Of a stretch of 64,000 nucleotides of DNA, positions 31,815 to 43,848 are shown in pieces (position 1 is the stretch's first letter; the number at the start of each line of letters is the position of its first letter). Below the pieces are notes generated by a model. That model made no database searches. It worked only from the letters and a program-made list of their open reading frames with translations, and was not told the DNA's origin. This DNA is from Hyposmocoma kahamanoa (taxonomy: Eukaryota > Arthropoda > Insecta > Lepidoptera > Cosmopterigidae), in NCBI RefSeq assembly GCF_003589595.1, contig NW_020653767.1, positions 62,001 to 126,000 on the forward strand. The letters run 5' to 3'. A program made the translations under genes and the position numbers.

Positions 31815-31925
31815 ACCTGGTGTCTCAGGACACAGGTTCTACCTAGTTTGGGCACCAGTCTCCCGTTAAGTTCTCACTTGAATGCATTTTTCATGTGAAT
31901 AGGAGAGAATAAATTATTATTATTA
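31815..31925 (+). repeat. R2 repeat tail inserted inside R1
   Basis: GTCTCAGGACACAGGTTCTAC, GGCACCAGTCTC and GAGAGAATAAATTATTATTATT separate the R1 blocks TTTGCGATTT and AAAGCTCTGAG, which are adjacent in other copies. A related sequence with the same TAT-triplet tail lies at 52905-53040. Confidence 0.5.
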
Positions 31926-32035
31926 TTCAAAGCTCTGAGTGGCACTGCAACGGTTATGAACAGGCGTGTCGCTTACCACCAGGTCGACGACTTGTTCGTC
32001 CCGTCCCTTGGTTTTATAAAGAATACAGGGTTATT
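31926..32035 (+). repeat. R1 dispersed repeat, end part
   Basis: AAAGCTCTGAGTGGCACTGC, ATGAACAGGCGTGTCGCTTA, CGACTTGTTCGTCCCGTC and CTTGGTTTTATAAA, the standard 3' block of the family. Confidence 0.65.
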
Positions 32036-32461
32036 TGTTTATATTACCTTCAGTTGCTAAATATCCATAGTACGTACTTAAAAATCATTACCCTTCTTTT
32101 GGCGTTGCCGTAGTCGGGTAAGAATGCATTCCACGTGATATTTGTGAACGTATCCCTCCGCGTCGCACGCTGTTCTACTTTTCCATACAAAGTGGTGGCC
32201 ACCACAGGCCCACCGCAGGCCCGACACTGGCGCATTCGTTCGCTTTCCAAAATGTCGACACGCTTGCAAAACTGCGATTGCGTAATCGCACCGGGCATAC
32301 CTTTTCGCTCATGCCGCACTGTGCTGCCCATGTGCCGCTGCAGCGCAATTCTGACATGGTTCTAGCTCTTTCTCCATACGTATTTTTCATTTTTATGTAA
32401 CAACATTCCGAACAAGACTCGCGCCAGTCGCTTCATACACGCCGGTTTATTCTTGGTACTT

Positions 32462-32530
32462 TGAGTGGCAGTAGAGCTCCTTGCGAGAGTTCGTCCGGGC
32501 GAGTTCTGCCCCCGGGAGAGTTCACAGATG
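32462..32530 (+). repeat. R1 fragment, front block
   Basis: GTGGCAGTAGAGCTCCTTGCG with GAGTTCGTCCGGGCGAG matches the start of the R1 family; the remainder is absent or too diverged. Confidence 0.5.
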
Positions 32531-32614
32531 CCGCTTACGGCGTCGAAAACCGAAAAACTCAATGCCAAAGATCTATAACAGACACGTAGAACAATTTCGT
32601 CGACTTAGTAACTC

Positions 32615-32775
32615 GGCATGTAACTCATTTGGAAGAGAGACGAGGACGAAATCCCGTGGTCGCAAATTTGAGTCCTGTCGGGTCGAAATATTTTTTCTTT
32701 GTGTTCGATATTTGTATCGAATAATTAATGCAAACCAGTGGAGTTTATTTCAAACAATAAAACAAACCAATAAAT
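32615..32775 (+). repeat. SINE-D with tRNA-like head
   Basis: GGAAGAGAGACGAGGACGAAATCCCG-type head (written in part), GGTCGCAAATTTGAGTCCTG (B-box-like) and GTCGGGTCGAAAT are followed by a tail with TTTGTGTTCGATATTTGTATC and CCAGTGGAGTTTATTTC. The tail is shared with 18755-18870. Confidence 0.5.
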
Positions 32776-33074
32776 ACACTTTAGTTGTAATAATAGTCAA
32801 AGGAACTTTAAAACACTTCACATAAAGTAAGTATGACACACGCGTGTGTGGCACGAAGTTGAAAAAACATACAAAATTTAAAGCCACACAGAACACGGCA
32901 AGGTGAACAACTGGTCGCCCGAGGTGATTACTCTGCAAACATAAGCACATATAAACGAATATATTATGCGGAGTTATACATCTAAATTTCTTATTTAAAA
33001 GCACCCCGCGGTTGAATAAATAATAAATGCCTTCATGGTCTAAACACACTTGATTGGGTTAAATTATTTCTTTT

Positions 33075-33130
33075 TTCTTATATAAATAATGGACACACTT
33101 AGCCACAATCCGACCTGATATTGAGCGATG
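33075..33130 (-). repeat. LINE 3' stub, same family as in gene 1
   Basis: TTATATAAATAATGGACACAC with CCACAATCCGACCTGAT and GAGCGATG matches the 3' UTR of the 8889-11044 LINE. Confidence 0.6.
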
Positions 33131-34227
33131 CCTGTTGATGCTGACCTTAATAAGCTTCACATGGCCGGTAGTGCGGTATCCATTGCTTTGCTATGTATAT
33201 TTCACGTTGACGTTTAACTTTTTGAACAGCGGATTAAAAGAGGTTTGCGCTTCCACTTCGCCTCGAAACACACACAAGGTGTACATACAAGTGTTGTGCG
33301 TGCAACGTAGGCAACGAGGTTGCGCGAACGCCGCGTCGCGCGTCGCCTGTACGAAGGGTACACCAATAGGCTATGGTAGTAGTAGTTCACTTATCACTGT
33401 CTGTTGTTCTCCTATGAACTTTCATAACATGTAACAACCTACAGAATCGTCGGCTCCCGAGGCAACTAAAAAGACCGAAGCCTTCATCAAGGAGCACGTA
33501 AAATGTTTGCTGCTTGAACAATATGAAATCACGCCCAGCCTTGGCGGAATTAAAGAGAAGGCTCGCTTCACACAATTTTATTGTAAGAAAGTAGAAAGAA
33601 CAAAGTAAGGATAAGGCTGTAACAACAAACGAAGGTGTAACACAGGTACAACATTAGAAAAACACTCCCTACAGATCAAACGTAACAAGGTGAACTTACC
33701 CAAAAAGGGCCCGTATTCGCACAAATATTGATGCTTTATAAGCAGTTAATATTTCATAAAGTCTACATGGTTGCGGTTTTTGTGACAGACGCGTCCTTTC
33801 TCTTCGAGAATTTTGATGGGAGTGACGACGGAACGATTCAAAATTTCAAAAGTAAGCGGCCATGAACCAAAGCAAAGGGTGATAAAAACATGGGATGACG
33901 ATGAAAGAGGTCGCATCGTCACAACGTGAGTATGGTGCTCAGAACACCGAAATTTCTACAACTGGGCATCGAGTCGAAAACGTGTAATGTCCAAGTTCAT
34001 TTATGTTTAAAAAAGATTAACAAATCTTTTTGCCTCGCAACTTGTGTACCCGGTAACGGAAGCCAGAGGCAAACCGCGAGGCGCAGTCGTTGCGAAAGGT
34101 CACTTGAGTATTTATGATTGGTTGACCTTGCTTCTGCCTCCGTCGAGTGCTCCCAAACAATGGTGTGGAGCTCGCTTTTCCTATGGTGCGGAATTCCATC
34201 CATGGTGTTTTACACGGGGCCCATTTT

Positions 34228-34520
34228 ATTTATGATAACAATTGACAGGGCGAACATGTCGTGCGCCTGCTGGTAAACGTCACGCCTGTCCATAACAGTT
34301 GCAGTGTCACTCAAAATCGCTAAGGTCTGAGAGGCACTGCCACTGCGCCCGTCACCATGAGGCATAAGTTGACAAGTCCCCATGTGCCTAACCAGCACCC
34401 TTACCCTTCAAAACCGGAACGCAGTAAGGCTCACAGTACTGCTGAGCGGCAGAAATAGGTAGGGTGGCACTACTTCCCCGGACGAGGTCTTTCACAAAGG
34501 GTTCTACTGTTACTGCAATT
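34228..34520 (-). repeat. R1 dispersed repeat, near full length
   Basis: The antisense order runs from CGAACATGTCGTGCGCCTG through GCCTGTCCATAACAGTTGCA, GGCACTGCCACTGCGCCCG, GGCATAAGTTGACAAGTCC, CCAGCACCCTTACCC and CGGCAGAAATAGGTAGG to TCTACTGTTACTGC. It has no coding potential and no inverted ends; tail A-richness is modest. Confidence 0.75.
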
Positions 34521-35504
34521 CAATAAACAAGTAAACAGATGTTCCATCCGTGCGGAAAAGACGGACCCGGACAATTGACAGAGACCCTTTTCGGCACGCA
34601 CCCGTTTGGCCCTCCAATTTTTCAAGGCGGTCGGTAGTGACAGGATAATGCCTCGTTTGCACTGTGGTAACGTTTCGAGCGGAGACAGGGCACCGTTTTG
34701 GCCAGTGCTGTGGTAATAATCCTGATTTTAATATCTCCACATTTTTCGGTTATTTATTTGGTACTACAACAGACCTTATTTCCTAAAATGTAAGAGGATG
34801 GAACCTTTAAAATTAAATCAAGAGATGTGCGCCTCGGTTCCCCAACTTGACCACCGAAATATTTTAAACTATGTATATTATAAAACATTCGTGTGTGCGT
34901 GCTACGCTTTAGTATTTGTCTAGCATAGAGGTAATAGTTTCACAAGTCTTCTTATTTCCTCTTAACCCAAAGGTTTTAGATTTCGTTATCCTGTATTGTA
35001 TTTCTATGTGTACATTCAGTGATTAAAGTTTTTTTCCGGGCTATTGTTAATACACGAATTGTGTAGCGTGGCTGGCAACACTGACGAGACTTTGTCTAGA
35101 GTCGAGTCTGCGGCCTTGTAACGCTTGCTTGCACACTGTACGCGCAAGGCTTAAGGCTTAAAGCCACAGCTGTACCGTACCTAGGTCCACTGCTCAACAC
35201 TCAAGTTACAATTCAACATAGGTATTTACTTCATAGATTAGCAATAGAGAACTTGAAATCGTCGTAGTAACTTTAATACGTCCTCTCTTAGTAACAAATT
35301 GGCAAAAGAGCTGTGCTAGCCCAGTGGGAGGAGGCTGCTTGAGATTGTTATGGAATTCCTATAGCGCCATGTACCTGTGATTCTAATTTCTGTATACATC
35401 TATTAATGTTTAGTAGAGGTGCGTGAAAAAAAAACTGATGAAATGTCGAATGTTTACGACCCTTGAAAAATTTCTAATCTAATTTTTTTTAATAATAACA
35501 GTAA

Positions 35505-35672
35505 GTGACGTGACGAACAAGTCGTGTGCCTGAGAGTTGCAGTGCCACTCAGAGCTTTAAATCGCAAAGATCTGAGGGGCACTGCCACTGCGCCCGTCGT
35601 CATCCCGAGACATAAATTAATAAGTCCCATGTGCCTGTAATTTCACCAGCACCCTGACCCTGATCACTGAAT
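35505..35672 (-). repeat. R1 dispersed repeat, partial
   Basis: Contains AAGTGACGTGACGAACAAGTC, GCAGTGCCACTCAGAGCTTT, GGGGCACTGCCACTGCGCCC and CCATGTGCCTGTAATTTCAC; the distal third is missing. Confidence 0.7.
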
Positions 35673-37074
35673 CACTGTCACTAAATGTGATGTCCCCAGC
35701 CAGTGTTGGGCCCGCCGTGAGCTGCTCTTGTACTTATACTGAGAGACGCTGTCGCCTGTTACCTAGGTTTATTACCGGTGATTGGAATTGAGGGCGATAA
35801 TCTACCTAAACTATGAACGGTTTCTTAGTATGGACATACCCATTTTGTTATCAATGAGTATACAATTTCTTTTTATTTTTACTGTTTATTTTATAAATGG
35901 CTAAAGCATTTAATTGCGTAAGCACCTATAGAAACACAACTACAATATTATTTTTTTGGAGACAATAATTCGTAGCAAATACTTAAATAGGAAATAATAA
36001 TTTATGGCCAGTATACACAAATTTCAATAAATAATACGCAATTCAAATATAATAAATTCCGAGAAGTCCCGGGATTTGTAGAAGGGAATGGCCACGTTAT
36101 TCTTTACTTTAGCGAAATTTTCTCCTTCAATTCCGATCACTGTTTGTTAGGAACTCACTTTTGGAAAACACTTTTGGAAGGAAACGGGAGTTATTTTGAT
36201 AACCGAGACTCATACGAAAACACACACACCTCGATGGCCCAGCGCTTTGGACTGTAAGTGCTGCGAAGTCCGTTGCTCCGGTACTCAGGAGAAAGGTTAT
36301 GTAACACCTCTGGTAATTCACATGAAACATTGAGTAGATGGATTGTGAACAGGGTTTTACCAAGTTTGAAACGTGGTCATTTCGCCGTGGCTTCTTAGGA
36401 TTGCGGTATTGCCACATCAACCTAGACCCCAAAACGCGGCTTATTTTTAGCCCCATAACGGTCATAACAGTCTACAGGCCAACGAGCATCGGTGTCGTGC
36501 AATTGTTACAAGGCTGTGCACTTTTTGTCTACAACTAGTAGACTCGGCTAGGACCACAACGCCGGCTAACTAAATATTGAATAGAATTTTGTTTGAGCTT
36601 TCATAGTTTTGTTTTTAAATGACTTTAACGACTGCAGTTGGGCAGGAGGCGGCGATGGGGGAGGGAGGTAAAGAAAACTGTCAACAAACATAATCTCCAA
36701 CCTTGTTAGAGTTTAGGTAAGATCGCTGGGTCTGTTTCGATTGCGGTCAACGGGCCAACCGCCAACCCAGTACCAACAACCACGAACTGTTACAAGGTCA
36801 CATAGCTACAATCGACGCGCTGTGAGAACTACGCGCCTTCGTCGTCGGCGCCGGCGTCTGCGTCAAAACGCGACCAAAAGAAAGGCGTCGACGAATATTT
36901 TTCACTCGTTGCCTTCTATGTGTACGAATAGTCCAATTGTAGGCAGTTTTAAAATGTACTACCACATGAATTAATTGCAGTCAAATGTTGTGCACAAGCT
37001 ACTAGCATTACATGTAGATTTCGCTTCCACATTCATGGCGACCGGCTGTGGAGTGGAATATTAACTTACTTACT

Positions 37075-37365
37075 TAGTAGCAGTAGAGCTCCTTGTGAAA
37101 GAGTTCGTCCAGGGTAGTACTGCCACCTTACCTATTTCTGCCGCCAAGCAGTAATGTCAGCATTACTGTGTTCCGGTTTTGAAGGGTGCTGGTGAAATCA
37201 CAGGCACAGTGGACTTTTCAACTTATGTCTCAGGGTGACAGGCGCAGTGCCCCTCAGATCTTTGCGATTTAAAGCTCTGAGTGGCACTGCGACTGTTACG
37301 GATAGGCGTGTACCTGATGGCACAACCTGTTCGTTCTGTCACTTGATATTATAAAAAAAAATATT
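37075..37365 (+). repeat. R1 dispersed repeat, near full length
   Basis: Complete block order from GTAGCAGTAGAGCTCCTTGTG through the AGTAATGTCAGCATTACT palindrome, CAGGGTGACAGGCGCAGTG and AAAGCTCTGAGTGGCACTGC to GTTCGTTCTGTCACTTG and an A-run. Confidence 0.75.
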
Positions 37366-37684
37366 TTTTAATGAAATTAAAAACTACTTCGCGCAATGTG
37401 TAATCTCTAATCTCTTAACTATAGTCTTGTAAAAGCAGGTCTCAATGTATGTTTGTTTATTTCCAGGTAATGGACTGAACGCGACGCGAAGATGATCATC
37501 AGGAGTGACGTTTGTCGTGATATACTTACAGTGACCAAGTTTCTTCATTTCACAGTCACTTCTCGTGTAGTTAGTTGCTTTCACGGTCGGTGATGCCTTC
37601 AGCTCAACCACAGGGAAAGATTTAGGCCTTTAAAGCAGTAGGACTTTAGGGAGCGTCTTTTTTTTTAAATGTGATTTAAAGATA

Positions 37685-37745
37685 TGTGAATAAATGGATA
37701 TGGAAATACCACAATCTCACCTTATATTAAACGACGATATCTTTC
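37685..37745 (-). repeat. LINE 3' stub, same family as in gene 1
   Basis: AATAAATGGATATGGAAATAC followed by CACAATCTCACCTTATATTA and ACGACGATA resembles the LINE 3' UTR more weakly than the other two stubs. Confidence 0.4.
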
Positions 37746-37824
37746 TACGTCCATAAAGTGTTAACACATTCTCATTTGACAACATCGCGCCCTCACAACA
37801 AAAGCGACATAATTGTAAATTTTG

Positions 37825-38070
37825 TTTTGTAAAAAAAACGACCTGAAAAGTTTGCGAAATGACATCTATTTGCCTAATTTTATTGAAATCGGTTACCGGA
37901 AAGTGCCCGAAACCGGATTCATCCCCTAGTTTGCCACCCTTAGAGGTGGAATATTTTCTACAAATTTAAATGGGACCAATACTGAGGTACCCAATTTTCC
38001 AACTAAAAAAGAATAATCGAAATCGGTTCACAAATGCCGGAGTAATCGCCTAACATTCACACAACATTTA
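37825..38070 (+). repeat. AAATCGGTTAA repeat family copy
   Basis: ACGACCTGAAAAGTTTGCG, ATTGAAATCGGTTACCGGAA, GCCACCCTTAGAGGTGGAAT and AAATGCCGGAGTAATCGCC align with 11960-12220. Confidence 0.7.
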
Positions 38071-38499
38071 TTACACCCGGGACATCTGAAGCGGAGTGGC
38101 CGCCATTTTGTCATTGGACGCACGTCTCCTGAGTACAGTGTTTCGGTGCCGCGGGCCGAGATCCCCTAACTAGGTCGCTCATATCGCGGGTCGGGTTGCT
38201 GTGGCCGCTCCTCGCGGTTCATCATCGGTCCAAGTCGGTCCCCAGCGGGCCAGCCTTATTCCTACTTACTGGCATCGAACTCCGTCGCTTTTGGACTTCG
38301 TAAGTAGGCCGCCGCTGTCTTTGACGTTCTGCTCGGGTGCGGGCTTGCGAGGCGAAGGTCTAACCTTCGATTTCGCACATACCAAATAAGAAAAACTGTG
38401 AGTCACATTGAACACATTGAAGGTTAGCCTGTGAGATTTTTCAATTTTAAATACTAATAATATAATAAAAATTTTGTAACGGGTTTTTACAATGACCCG

Positions 38500-38590
38500 C
38501 TGAAGGTTGCGGGAACCCGCTGGACCGGCGGTTGTGGCGATCTTTGAGGGAGGCCACTGCCCGGCAGTGGACGTCCTTTAGCTGAAGTAA
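38500..38590 (+). repeat. RTE-like LINE 3' stub
   Basis: GGTTGTGGCGATCTTTGAGG, AGGCCACTGCCCGGCAGTGG and ACGTCCTTTAGCTGAAGTAA match the end of RTE elements (compare 15920-15985, GGCCTATGTTCAGTAGTGG and ACGTCTGCCGGCTGATATGA). Confidence 0.5.
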
Positions 38591-39439
38591 TAATTATGCC
38601 ATTTTTAACATCAAATTTTAATTAAAAGACTTTCTATAATGGAGACGGAATTGAAATCTCTTTACAAAAAAAAGAAAAACTAGTTATTGGTTCTAACAAG
38701 AATCGACTCGAATAACTTCCACAAAATGCTTACATAACACGGCTACATGAATCGCAAGCAACACCGATTGTTTCCTTTTGACTCAATCGAGTAACAATCT
38801 GTGCCTAGGTCACTACTACGTACTACCATTAACAAACATCAACTTTCCATCTGCGCAGATCGGCGCTAACTGGCTACCGTATTGAAAAGATCTGACTACG
38901 GTAAACATTTTTTGGTCTACATAGATGAAGAAATACTGGTTTCTAAATAGACCACAATACGTTGACTTTCAACTCAATCCATGGAAAATTATTTCAAAAT
39001 AGGTCAACGTACGTTGGTTGCCAATTGAAGTGAACTTCACAAGGAATCGAATCCTTGAGGTGAAGGGCTTAATGTAAATTAGTGTCCCGCGAGTGTCTTA
39101 AACTAGATTTTGCATGTATATGCCAACGTACGATGGTTGGTCGTTGGTTCAAGCGAGTCTCCCACGTGGTGTGGCAGCGACCTTCCGGCGCCGACGCTTT
39201 TGCAATTTAATTTTAGTTCAATTACTTAGTACACAATGTGCAAAGCAATGTGGGCAAGCACTGCAAGTACAAAGAAATATCTAAACAACGTCTGGCAACG
39301 CCTTATCTCGGCTACGCGGATTTTTGCATTGCTTCACGCACATAATCCACGGTGTACTGCGCATGCGAGTTGATCGCATCTATGGCTTTCGTGGGCTTCT
39401 CTATTAGCCCATGTAATGTCCGGACGGAAATCCACGTGA

Positions 39440-39660
39440 CCTTTAATGGCGCCTAATATTTGTTGACCTCCATAGTTCCATCCTCACCGTTCCTCCTTCA
39501 GACGACTAGAAAGATCGGGACAGGACATCCGTTCGCACGAAGAAAGGAAGAAAAACGTTTATTCAATCAATTGAGTCACTTTACACAATGGAATCTTATA
39601 CATAACTTTAAAACAAGAGTAATTTTTTACAAATGTATTGAATAGACTGCCGACATGTGC
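39440..39660 (+). pseudogene. LINE C-terminal fragment
   Basis: LTSIVPSSPFLLQTTRKIG (about 39462-39520) closely parallels [16 protein letters not shown] of the LINE in gene 1, and a stretch with NFKTRVIFYKCIE near 39606-39645 parallels its final helix. The intervening part is shortened. Orientation plus. Confidence 0.55.
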
Positions 39661-39929
39661 GTTCCTCATCATGGTCTGCCACATTCGACGATTTTAAATT
39701 GAGAAATAAAGTCACAGGTTTTTCAGACCTTTACGGTGGCGGGGCGAGCAGACATTCCCAATCGAATAAATTGCATTGATGCAGAGGTGCGCGGTGGGTG
39801 GCATCGCCGCATCCGACCCGGTGAATGACAACTGATGAGATGACGATAAATCGTTCCTTTGTCTCGCTTTGCGTTACGCGTTTAGTTTATTGCGACATGA
39901 CGAGATTTCTTGTGTTGATGACTAAACCG

Positions 39930-40255
39930 CAACGGGTATAGCGGTGCTGGCCTGGTGGGATAATGGTTGTTTCTTAATTGGACGGTCGCCGGTTCGAATC
40001 CAAGTGGTGTTATGCGCCTGTGACTCTAATTTCTTTAGGAAAACATCGTGATGAAACCTGCATGAGAAAACAATTGGCGAGTACCTTTTGTCCATTGGCA
40101 AAGCCTTCCACCGCGATGGCAAGCGTTACAGTGTATGCCATCAATACGATAAGAAGAAAGGAACAGGAAACCCGTGCCCAGCAGAGGAACGTATAATGGG
40201 TTGCTGTCGTTGAAACCACAACGAATAACAGCTGTTGGAGCGACACGGGATCTTA
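39930..40255 (+). repeat. SINE-B, tRNA-derived
   Basis: A head with GTATAGCGGTGCTGGCCTGG and GGTCGCCGGTTCGAATCC (B box) leads to a body with AGGAAAACATCGTGATGAAA, CCTGCATGAGAA and CCGTGCCCAGCAGAGG, then CGTATAATGGGTTGC. The block order is the common layout of lepidopteran tRNA-derived SINEs. A true tRNA is excluded because there is no cloverleaf 3' half. Confidence 0.7.
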
Positions 40256-42567
40256 ATAAAATTCTGTAAAAAAATGTGATGAGGGAAAAAATTATCAAAA
40301 TCAGTTGCTGCCTTTTTCGGGAATTCATAGCGAGCGTCTTGAGCAGCGGCGGCTTCTACAGCTATTCTTGACCCGTATTAACTAAAGTTCAAGGTTGATT
40401 TCCTGTCTTCCATTCTGCAATCTGCAATGTAGGCACTCGTCCGTGTCGAGTCTAAATAGGCGTGAACGGACTGCAAAACTGTATTTGCTACAACGAACTT
40501 AAGCCTCTGGTATAAGTGCTGCAATGCATTTCGGTGTCTTCAACATAATGTCGTTGAGCGGAACACGTCAAGGGCCGAGCAACATTTCGTGGGCTGGCAT
40601 GTTGCGTGACCACTCGGTCGGGCCACATTCGGCCGTGCGCCGCGGCGGTCTTGAACCCAACGCAATCTCGCTTTTGCCAAAGTAGGATAAAAAATAAAAT
40701 AACGAGTATTTTTCAATATTAAATATAAGTGCTTTATTTCGTGAGCTGCTTTGGCGAGACAAGTCTCACTCCAGCCACTGCGATGTGTCCGCTGCGACGG
40801 TCTGAAGATGAAAAGCCGTGATAAAATTGGCATTTTGAATTTCTGCTGAATTGGCCCTGTCGCCCGAGGGCGTTGAGGATGCCCAGCACAGGCACAACAT
40901 GATAAATCAACCATAAAAAGCCTCTCCGTCACCCATGAGTCCCGGCAAGACCCCGCCCCGGGCCTCGGCGTCGAGCGAATCAGCTTTCACCGGTACAGTT
41001 TTCCGCGTCGCCAATCGCCAAAACAAGAAAGTACAAAAGGCTATACTCATTGTTAAAACATAGCTCTTTATTATAGTGCAATAAGTAATCGTTGTGGCTG
41101 TTATGAACGCACTGTCGACTCCGACTCCAGATGAATCTGGTTTTTCAGCGACGAGGACAAAAGAACGAAGCTCATGCGCATAGATAAACCTCTGCCGCGG
41201 ACTATGGCTCGGAGCGTGCCCAAATCCTTTTATATATTAGTTATTGGTCGCGCTTTAGTTGCTCCCTACGTTGTCTAACACCCAACTTTACTTTAACAAA
41301 TCAACTTACAATTTATTCTATAGAATGAGACTTGCTTGGACATAGGGTCGAAAAGAACGGACCAAAATCTAGTATTGTCACACACAAATTAAATGTATGC
41401 CTTTGACAGTGGTCTCAACAAACCGATCATGATACAGAAAGGCACACACTAGTATATTGATGTATTTTCTCTCTCGCAATTTGCAAGCACAGGTCGTGTG
41501 TATTATGTTGTTTATTTATGAAATCTGTAAAAATAATTATAACAGCGACATTCCTGTTCATATCTACGAAATAATATTTTTGTTGATATGAAACCGCATT
41601 GGACGGCCATTAAGTGAATATAACTGTTTGATTTTTTTTTTTGTAGTTCTAATTATGAAGTGTAGTTGATGGTGGTAAATAGTAAAACCACCAATTCACT
41701 ATTCAATTTGGTGTTGGTTTGTCTATTACGCGGAGTGGCCGTCCGATAAACATTTCAGTTTACTTTACTTTTTAGTTTACTAAAATGTTTGTATCGACGA
41801 GGGGAATCGATCTGCAAGTGACGCAGAAACATATTGTCTATTGGTCGGAGAGTCGCAGATATTCCTCTACGACGATCTGTTAAAAGTATACAAAATACGG
41901 CAGGCCTGCAGCTGCAGTGAACTGCACTGGTATGATGATGTTCGATTGGGAACTTCTGCAATTTTCGGTTTGTTTGTAAATCAAAGTACAGCTATGGCCA
42001 TGGACACACGCGTTCGGGTCCGCTGCCCCGTTGCAGCCTTGATGATAACCACCGCGCCGCCATTATCCGACTACGTTTGAAAAGTATTCCGAATGCTCTC
42101 CTTGCCAACTCGCCTGCCAAGTTCAAAACGACCGTATTCTCCTTATTCGCGAGAGACCAACTACACATTATTATAATACGGCGACTTGTGTGCGTGTGAA
42201 GATTTCTTTCGTTAATGTAATCAAAATGTAAATACAGCTATCCCTTTCTAACTCGCAGTGCTCGAGTTCTCCTCCATCTCTATCACTCGCAACGGGTTAT
42301 GCAATTCTCGTTTCGGCGAATGATCTCACTCGGGGACGTCACGACGCGGCGATATCATCGGTGCGCGATGAGACGCTGAATGCTGTTACTTCGGAACCGT
42401 GCCGCGCAGTGGCACTTACTAATTTGTTTATAAAGTACACAGGAACGAAAATGTAGCCGTGGTCACGTTTGACAGGCGAGTGGGCGACCGCGGCAAGTCT
42501 GCGTTATCCGTTTCCTGGATGTTGCCCTTAGTCACTTCCTGCGACACCCTCGGAAACACCTTGGCAC

Positions 42568-42690
42568 TCAAACTCAAATAACCTTTACTTCCAGGTACGC
42601 AAATTACACTTGAAATCGTCATATTGATTAAACTCGACCGCTCATTCGTAAGGCAGATTCCCCTGAGAAGAATGAGCAAGAAACTCTAGA
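42568..42690. repeat. Direct repeat, copy 1
   Basis: GCAAATTACACTTGAAATCG, TCATATTGATTAAACTCGACC, TTCGTAAGGCAGATTCCCCTG and AGAAGAATGAGCAAGAAACT are repeated with few differences at 43730-43848. Confidence 0.75.
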
Positions 42691-42734
42691 TCCCTAAAAT
42701 GATGGTTGCACTGTAAGTATATGAGGAGTAGGAT

Positions 42735-42968
42735 AGTAGAGCTCCTAAAGAGGTCGTCCCGGGAAGTGCTGCCTTGCTGCTTGCGTGGGGGGGACTTGTC
42801 AACTTATGTGTCAGGGTGACGGGCGCAGTGGCAGTGCCCCTCCTATCTTTGCGGTTTAAGAGCATTGCAACTGATAACAAGTTGGACTGTCCATAAGGAC
42901 AGCCGTGTCGCTTGCCACCAGGCCCACGACTTGTTCGTCTCGTCGCTTGGTATATATAATAAAAAGGA
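42735..42968 (+). repeat. R1 dispersed repeat with internal deletion
   Basis: Front block GTAGAGCTCCTAAAGAGGTCG, then a jump to ACTTGTCAACTTATGTGTCAGG, GACGGGCGCAGTGGCAGTG and CGACTTGTTCGTCTCGTC. The central palindromic part is missing. Confidence 0.7.
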
Positions 42969-43399
42969 GTCCGCAGACTGCCAGACTGACTGTTGGCAGC
43001 ATCAAATCAACTTTTGCGGCAATCAGGTTTTAAAAAAGCTGATAATCCGAGTTAAAAAAGTTTGTTTCTGAGTTCTAAGTGCCTGATCTGGAATCGCGAC
43101 GGATACCGCTTTCTTCTCGACAGTCTCGCTTGCGTCGAGATTCAAATTGTGCACCATATTTTTTAATTCATATGTAATATTTCGTCGTTTTAAAAATTTA
43201 TATCACTCAACGTATACAATTAACATTTTGCCGTTTGAGAAATGTAATGAACGATGAATTTCTTGTTTACAGGACCCTTGTGTCCCCTTCACACATTGAG
43301 TCTAGCCGTGTGGCAACTCTGAAACAATCACGTCAACTCTACGTTGCTTCGCACTGCACAAGGCCTAATTCAGAGTATAGTACAGTACGTTAGAGAGCT

Positions 43400-43560
43400 C
43401 CGGGGGAGGGTCCCCCCCCGCGTGTCGCGCATGCGCGCTGTGTGTGCGCACGTGTGGGCGTGTGACGTCACGCTGTTTGTAAACCACAGCTGATAAGCGC
43501 GAGGCGTGGCCCGCGCTCGCTGCAACGACGAGCGGTGGACGGACATGGTATTGAAAAGTT
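43400..43560. promoter_or_regulatory. CpG-rich cluster: NRF1-like palindrome and GTGACGTCAC
   Basis: GCGCATGCGC at 43427-43436 and GTGACGTCAC at 43462-43471 lie 25 bp apart within a GC-rich block. A CACGTG E-box also occurs at about 43450. It has the same pairing as the cluster at 28.3 kb, which favours a regulatory role over chance. Confidence 0.45.
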
Positions 43561-43729
43561 ATTAGAGGGAAAACTCAAACTATCGGCCGGTTCCCGCAAT
43601 TAGGGACTCGCCACATGTCCACTTGAGCCTTATTACATGGACGTGAAGGTTTTTTGTCAATAAGTGAGACCACTGCCACGTTTAGGTATAAACAAATCGT
43701 CTCTGCCCTCTGTTCTATATCTGGAAGTC

Positions 43730-43848
43730 AGAGTAATCTTTATTTCATAGGTAAGCAAATTACGCTTGAAATCGTCATACTGATTAAATTGTACCGCTCC
43801 TTCGTAAGGCAGATTCCCCTGAGAAGAATGAGCGAGAAACTGTAGGGG
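43730..43848. repeat. Direct repeat, copy 2
   Basis: GCAAATTACGCTTGAAATCG, TCATACTGATTAAATTGTACC, TTCGTAAGGCAGATTCCCCTG and AGAAGAATGAGCGAGAAACT match 42568-42690. Confidence 0.75.

Noticed and set aside
36127..36465. 112-codon minus-strand frame
   Set aside because: No domain, and parts of the sequence look like a SINE-related repeat (compare 4940-4970 and 55790-55830).
39940..40010. tRNA gene suggested by GGTTCGAATCC
   Set aside because: Only the B box and a loose A box are present, and a SINE body follows immediately.
40540..40932. 130-codon minus-strand frame
   Set aside because: Low-complexity composition, no recognisable domain, and no splice sites or neighbours that support a gene.
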